Assembly (NCBI GenBank): GCA_018267575.1
Contig: JAFDYF010000003.1
Span: 1-60,651 of the forward strand
Origin: Bacteroidota bacterium
Lineage (GTDB): Bacteria > Bacteroidota > Bacteroidia > Chitinophagales > Chitinophagaceae
Length of the DNA stretch: 60,651 bases
Direction of reading: 5' to 3'
The notes beneath the pieces were generated by a model. It was given only the letters and a program-made list of their open reading frames with translations. It was not told the origin of the DNA and made no database searches. Positions 56,344 to 60,651 of this stretch are shown here, in pieces. How positions within the stretch are numbered: position 1 is the stretch's first letter; the number at the start of each line of letters is the position of its first letter. The translations under genes were made by a program, and so were the position numbers.

Positions 56344-56741
56344 ATTATTCCAAAACCTTGAACACTAAAGGGTTTGGGGAAAAATATTATGTTTTGACAT
56401 GATTAAAACTGGCTTAAGTTGGTTAATAAGCTATTTTTCCGCACCGTACATTTGTATGGTAAATGAGATGAGAATAAAGCAAGCAATCGTTAGAGAAGAA
56501 AATCGTTAGAGGCTCATTTAAATCGAAGCTGTGAATCAGCGAAAGAAAAGATAATTCAGCTTTTTTTCATATGGCAAGCAATCGTTAGAGGCCAGTCCGT
56601 TTCTACGGAAGGGCCATTTTTTTTACAGCGATGCAAACTACAATTGTTTTTGATAACAATTGCATAATCGATAAAAATATTTTTTAATATATTTTCACTT
56701 ATTTGTTCCTGCCATATTGATTTACCCCAATCTCTCAATAA
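56344..56741. repeat. Spacer with GCAAGCAATCGTTAGAG repeats and a hairpin
   Basis: GCAAGCAATCGTTAGAG occurs at 56479-56495 and 56574-56590, with a shorter copy AATCGTTAGAGGC at 56501-56513. The last copy runs into a hairpin (GGCC..CCGT/ACGG..GGCC, about 56590-56615) followed by a T-run. A GTGAATCAGCG word near 56531 is like the repeats at 39.0 kb. No gene. Confidence 0.75.
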
Positions 56742-58721
56742 TTATTCCCCAATTGTATATTTTTCTTCAGCGGTAATGCCCTTCCAATCATCTGTTCGGA
56801 AAGAGGAAGCCGGAAACCCATCTTTATTGAAAAGATTAGCATCCAGCGCATTATCTGCCCAGGCATAGCGCACTGCAACAGGCATGGATACCTCCCCACA
56901 GCTTATCTCCAATTTATCCCCTTCGATATGCGCTTGTGCATAATAGAATTTTTGGTCGGCTCCCGCAACTTCAAACCCTCTTATATAACCGTATCTATCC
57001 TTTGCCATCAGACCTTTACCAATATGTGAAAAGGAAAGCGTGATTTTATTGCCATGGATTTGCATGGATTGGAACATTGGCCCACTAAACTCCTGTGTAT
57101 ATCCATAACTATTAGCCAATGCGATGGCGGCTAATCTTTTGCCTACATCCTGTTTATTTTTTGGGTGAATGTCTGTTGCCTCGCCAATATCTGTAGTAAC
57201 TGCCATCCCCGTATTGTGCAGTGATAAAGTCATTGACTGTGCTTCCCGCAGTTCGGCCCATGTACTACCTTTTTGGCTATCACCTTTCGACGCATTAAAG
57301 CTGGCAAGCTGCACAAAATAAAACGGGAAATCACCCTGTCCCCAATGCTCACGCCAATCTGTGATCATCAAAGGGAAGGACTTACGATATTCATATGCAC
57401 GACCTGCATTACTCTCCCCTTGATACCATATTGCGCCTTTAATTCCATAAGGAATCAGCGGACTGAGCATGGCATTGTACAATAAGGTTGGGTAACTATT
57501 GGGGCCAATTTGTCCACCATCAGTATAAATAGACTCCACTTGAAAATGCCAATCACCACTCAAGGCTTGTATTTTTTTACCAATCGACAATTTCATGGCG
57601 CCCATATCGCCATAAACACCGCCACCGCCGCCCGTATCTTCCACACGTATGGCAATCAAATTTTTTCCTGCTTTCAAAATACCAGCCCCGATGGAATAGT
57701 TGCGATCCTCATTATATTTATTTTTGGTTTCACCCACTTTTACACCGTTCACATAGGTATCATCCGAATCATCGATTTTTCCCAGCGATAGTATTGCTGG
57801 TTTTCCTGCGTCCACATCATCCACCATAATCGTTTTGCGGAACCAAACCTGACCATCCAGATTTTCGAGCCCCATTTTTTGTTCTTCCCACATACCCGGC
57901 AGTTTCATTTTAGGCCAATGGCTATCATCAAAACTCAGATTGGCCCATTGAGTCGCATCTGCATGATTTTTAAATTTGCCCTGCAGTACTTCTATCTTTT
58001 TTATCAGATCTGTTTCTTTTTGTTTTGCTACCGCTGCCATATCAACCGTGGACATAGATGCAATCATATTCTTGAAATCAGGACTTTTCTCAAATGCATC
58101 CCGACCGATCCAAGTCTCTACCATAGTGCCGCCCCAGGAAGTATTGATAAGACCGATCGGGATATGTAATTGCTGGTACAAGGACCGGGCAAAAAAATAG
58201 CCCACGGCTGTAAAATCGCCCGCCGTGGAGGGACTGCAAGCTTTCCAATCGCCGCCTGCCACATCGTCTTTGACGGAAGTACTGATTGCCTTGGTTACTA
58301 AAAACTGGCGAATCTGTGGATAATCCGCCGCAGCAATCTCCTGTTCATAGTTCAGCACCTTTCCCCAACCTGCAATAGGCATTTCCATATTGGATTGGCC
58401 TGAGCAAACCCAAACCTCCCCTACCAATACATCATTAATAGCAATACGGTTCTTACCGTTTATGGTTAAGCTAAAAGGACCTCCCGCTGCTTCTGGATCC
58501 AATTTGAGCATCCATTTGCCATCTTTGCCAGCACGCACTGTTTGGGTTTGCTGGTCAAATTGAACCGTAATTTTTTCTTTGGCATTCGCCCAACCCCATA
58601 TGGGTATGGGTTGGTTCCGCTGTAACACCATTCCATCGCTGAAAATTTTGGGTAGTCGAACATTAGCAAATACATTAGAAATAGATAGAAAAAACAACGG
58701 TAATAGGTATCCTTTTTTCAT
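56742..58721 (-). CDS. Sialate O-acetylesterase-type SGNH hydrolase
   Basis: 659 aa, signal peptide about 1-19 (NVFANV). Removes acetyl groups from sialic acids or other sugars outside the cytoplasm. Catalytic Ser in CSGQSNMEMP (Ser110), oxyanion-type Gly/Asn in AIWYQGESNAG, and the Asp/His pair in TDIHPKNK. The N- and C-terminal parts are beta-sandwiches, with an inserted jelly roll about 260-390 (FDDSHWPKMKLPGMWEEQ, VWFRKTI) resembling a carbohydrate-binding module. A lone enzyme gene with no SusCD pair nearby, so the natural substrate is open. Confidence 0.93.
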   Translation of the reverse strand: MKKGYLLPLFFLSISNVFANVRLPKIFSDGMVLQRNQPIPIWGWANAKEKITVQFDQQTQTVRAGKDGKWMLKLDPEAAGGPFSLTINGKNRIAINDVLVGEVWVCSGQSNMEMPIAGWGKVLNYEQEIAAADYPQIRQFLVTKAISTSVKDDVAGGDWKACSPSTAGDFTAVGYFFARSLYQQLHIPIGLINTSWGGTMVETWIGRDAFEKSPDFKNMIASMSTVDMAAVAKQKETDLIKKIEVLQGKFKNHADATQWANLSFDDSHWPKMKLPGMWEEQKMGLENLDGQVWFRKTIMVDDVDAGKPAILSLGKIDDSDDTYVNGVKVGETKNKYNEDRNYSIGAGILKAGKNLIAIRVEDTGGGGGVYGDMGAMKLSIGKKIQALSGDWHFQVESIYTDGGQIGPNSYPTLLYNAMLSPLIPYGIKGAIWYQGESNAGRAYEYRKSFPLMITDWREHWGQGDFPFYFVQLASFNASKGDSQKGSTWAELREAQSMTLSLHNTGMAVTTDIGEATDIHPKNKQDVGKRLAAIALANSYGYTQEFSGPMFQSMQIHGNKITLSFSHIGKGLMAKDRYGYIRGFEVAGADQKFYYAQAHIEGDKLEISCGEVSMPVAVRYAWADNALDANLFNKDGFPASSFRTDDWKGITAEEKYTIGE

Positions 58722-58891
58722 ATAGCAGTTTTGAATTTGAAAAATTCGTTAAGAATGGAACACTAAAATAGAGCTTTATCGAAACTTAATAAAATGATAA
58801 CTGCAATCGGAATTTCGGTGAACAGTGTTTTCCAATCGGTCATTAACAGGTTAATTACATAGAATAAAGCCATCCCTACCTCTTTAGTAAT

Positions 58892-58899
58892 TACATTTG
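58892..58899 (+). promoter_or_regulatory. -7 promoter box of the barrel-like protein gene
   Basis: TACATTTG, an exact TAnnTTTG match, 16 nt before the ATG at 58916. Confidence 0.6.
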
Positions 58900-58915
58900 T
58901 CGCAACCAAAATAGT

Positions 58916-59701
58916 ATGAATAACATCAACAGGAAAACCAAAATTTGGTTTCCCATCCTCGCCTTCTTTTTAATGGAGTGCCCTAGTTATGCCCAAGACA
59001 ATTATGAGATACAGGTCTATGGTTCGGAAACTGTTGCCAAACATAATACCATGTTGGAACTGCACAGCAATTTCACATCTGATGGCAGCAAACAAACTAC
59101 CAATGAGGTATTGCCCACCAATCATATGCTTCATGAGACCATAGAAATCACGCATGGGTTTACCAATTTTTTTGAGATGGGCTTTTATTTTTTTAACGCC
59201 ATTGGTGACAATAATCGTAGCAATTTTGTGGGGTTCCATATCCGACCAAGGATCGCTGCCCCTAAAAGCTGGAACTGGCCGATAGGCGTTAGTCTTTCCA
59301 CTGAATTTGGTTATCAAAAAAGAGAATATAGCGAGGACGATTGGTCTATCGAAATCAGGCCCATCATTGATAAGCAAATGGGCAAGCTCTATGTATCTTT
59401 AAACCCCACTTTCGATAAATCGCTTCATGGGTTGAATAAAGACCAAGGTTATGGATTTTCCCCAAATGTTAAGGCCGCCTATAATTTTACCAAGGTCGTT
59501 ATCGGAGGCTTTGAATACTATGGCGCTATTGGGCCGCTTAATAATATTGCCTCAACCCAAATCCAGCAACACCAGCTTTTTATTGCACTTGACCTTGACT
59601 GGTCGCCCGATTGGGAATTCAATTGCGGTTATGGATGGGGGTTTACCCAAAGCACTGACAATGCCATCTTCAAAGTGATTTTGGGCTACCGTTTCCATTA
59701 A
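58916..59701 (+). CDS. Outer-membrane beta-barrel-like protein of unknown function
   Basis: 261 aa: signal peptide about 1-26 (PSYAQ), then alternating beta strands with a late aromatic ending (YRFH). Motifs such as EIQVYGSETV, MLHETIEITHGFTNFFEMGFYFF and GWGFTQSTDNAIFKVILGY are typical of 10-14-strand outer-membrane proteins. No specific family is recognised. Its own promoter and position suggest a single-gene unit. Confidence 0.7.
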   Translation: MNNINRKTKIWFPILAFFLMECPSYAQDNYEIQVYGSETVAKHNTMLELHSNFTSDGSKQTTNEVLPTNHMLHETIEITHGFTNFFEMGFYFFNAIGDNNRSNFVGFHIRPRIAAPKSWNWPIGVSLSTEFGYQKREYSEDDWSIEIRPIIDKQMGKLYVSLNPTFDKSLHGLNKDQGYGFSPNVKAAYNFTKVVIGGFEYYGAIGPLNNIASTQIQQHQLFIALDLDWSPDWEFNCGYGWGFTQSTDNAIFKVILGYRFH

Positions 59702-59846
59702 ATCCTTATTTGCGAAACCATCACCCTACAGGCTTTCGGCCAGCTAAAATAGTATGCGCTTCTATTATCATCAAATCTTATACTGCCTTCCAACACATTC
59801 TTGCATATAGATAATGCCAAAAAGCGGGCTGATCCATTATTGTATT

Positions 59847-59854
59847 TATATTTG
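59847..59854 (+). promoter_or_regulatory. -7 promoter box of the coiled-coil gene
   Basis: TATATTTG, an exact TAnnTTTG match, 33 nt before the ATG at 59888. Confidence 0.55.
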
Positions 59855-59887
59855 AATAGCTTGATTTGAAAACACAACCAAACCATT

Positions 59888-60277
59888 ATGGAAAAAATTC
59901 CTTCCGCAATGAAATTGCACCTGCGCTATCGACTTTATATAGCTGAAATGAACTTGGACATCAATGTACTCCGCATTTTTGAAGACTATGTAAAAGAAAT
60001 GGAAGCAAAAAAGAAAGAACCCGAAGTAAACAAAGGCATCCTCTTCTTTCAGAAAAAATTTGTGGAATTCAGAAAGGAAATTGACGAACTCCGTCACGAA
60101 ATGCATTTGCAAAAAATGAAATTGGCCGCGCTGGATAGGGATAACAAAACCCTCGATAAAAAAACCTATAAAGCGGACAACCATCTAGATCTGAAAAAAA
60201 GGTACAAAACCTATCGGGAATCATTTGATAAATTGAAAAAGAAATTTAGACTCTTTGAGGAAGAGTGGCTCAACTAA
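59888..60277 (+). CDS. Coiled-coil protein of unknown function
   Basis: 129 aa, no signal peptide. Almost entirely helical and highly charged (Lys and Glu/Asp-rich), with heptad-like spacing from about residue 30 to the end (e.g. FVEFRKEIDELRHEMHLQKMKLAAL). Probably a cytoplasmic coiled-coil dimer. No family is recognised. It is the last clear gene in the window. Confidence 0.7.
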   Translation: MEKIPSAMKLHLRYRLYIAEMNLDINVLRIFEDYVKEMEAKKKEPEVNKGILFFQKKFVEFRKEIDELRHEMHLQKMKLAALDRDNKTLDKKTYKADNHLDLKKRYKTYRESFDKLKKKFRLFEEEWLN

Positions 60278-60651
60278 AAGAGCATCCTTTGGGATAATGC
60301 TAATTCAAAGCTGTTGTGCTATTAGTTTATCAGATAAATAAGCATTGATTAAACCATTTTTTCAAAATATTCTTTGTTCTTTTTTGCTTGCCTAAAAAAG
60401 AACCAAAAAAGGGCACCAGAAAACGAAGTACAGCCTCCTGCTATTCGCAGGACAGGCTGTTTTCTGGGAGGAGGATTGATTGGGCTTTGGTACTACAGTG
60501 GTGAACAACAATGGAGCCTTGATTGGATCTACATCGGCAAAAGCATTAATTAAAAAACACAATACTCCAATTCAAGTCAGTTTATAATAGAAGCCGATCA
60601 CTAGCGTTGCGTTATAAATCGAAGATATTCAGCTGAATATCTTTTTTTTCT
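60278..60651. other. Spacer with dispersed-type words and a terminal palindrome
   Basis: Contains an AAAAAAGAACCAAAAAAGGG word of a kind common between genes in this phylum, and a short open stretch near 60400-60550 without ATG. At the end, AAGATATTCAGCTGAATATCTT (60622-60643) is a perfect palindrome followed by Ts, probably a terminator. Confidence 0.5.

Noticed and set aside
60400..60551. Open stretch reading as a Gly- and Trp-rich peptide near the window end.
   Set aside because: No ATG and overlapping a dispersed repeat word; at most a gene remnant.

Overview
The window looks like chromosomal DNA of a Bacteroidota member, most likely of the Chitinophagaceae. Evidence: Bacteroidota-type -7 promoter boxes (TAnnTTTG) before many genes; a sigma/anti-sigma/TonB-receptor triplet with an STN domain; two proteins with type IX secretion (T9SS) C-terminal sorting domains; a single-membrane-subunit succinate dehydrogenase; a short GT35 phosphorylase; DUF5777, YceI and DUF4197 proteins; and a Bacteroidota-style Nramp transporter fused to a universal stress domain. 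The DNA is moderately AT-rich, and TTG is used as a start codon unusually often.

Layout. 0.3-1.5 kb: a lone tyrosine recombinase. 2.0-6.3 kb (minus): ECF sigma factor, FecR anti-sigma factor and TonB-dependent receptor. 6.9-10.1 kb (plus): a tight five-gene cluster of two lipoproteins with unusual haem-type motifs, an OB-fold protein, YceI and a DUF5777 barrel. 10.2-13.3 kb: a BamA-like barrel, then a DedA protein overlapping a GT4 glycosyltransferase. 13.7-21.1 kb: L-serine dehydratase, an FKBP lipoprotein, an HU/SPOR-like protein, a GxxExxY gene broken by a 19-bp tandem duplication, an amidohydrolase, and a DUF3472-FKBP fusion. 21.2-25.3 kb: a TonB-family protein, FolC, an RMD1-like protein and FtsE. 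25.3-27.5 kb (minus): two coupled glycosyltransferases. 27.6-33.6 kb: core genes rpsO, pnp, prmA and plsY, then a DUF3052-like protein and a Gfo/Idh/MocA oxidoreductase. 33.8-38.7 kb (minus): a T9SS cargo protein, sdhA and sdhC. 39.1-46.4 kb: DUF4197, thioesterase, FkpA-like isomerase, a long SPFH protein, the GT35 phosphorylase and a lipoprotein. 46.5-49.1 kb: mntR-mntH. 49.4-51.6 kb: Crp/Fnr regulator, isocitrate dehydrogenase and a CAT-anticodon tRNA. 52.2-60.3 kb: a second T9SS cargo protein, a helical-repeat protein, a sialate O-acetylesterase, a barrel-like protein and a coiled-coil protein.

Most of the window is ordinary housekeeping DNA, and I see no CRISPR array, prophage or complete transposon. 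The points most worth following up are: a GT35 phosphorylase with Thr where the PLP-binding Lys should be; the exact 19-bp duplication that breaks the GxxExxY gene; the CX4CH/CX5CH lipoprotein cluster; the DUF3472-FKBP fusion; four repeated modules ahead of an SPFH domain; an inverted repeat over the mntR promoter; interleaved inverted repeats at 18.05 kb; and repeat-rich spacers around sdhCA and mntH. All functions are read from sequence motifs alone; no database search was possible.
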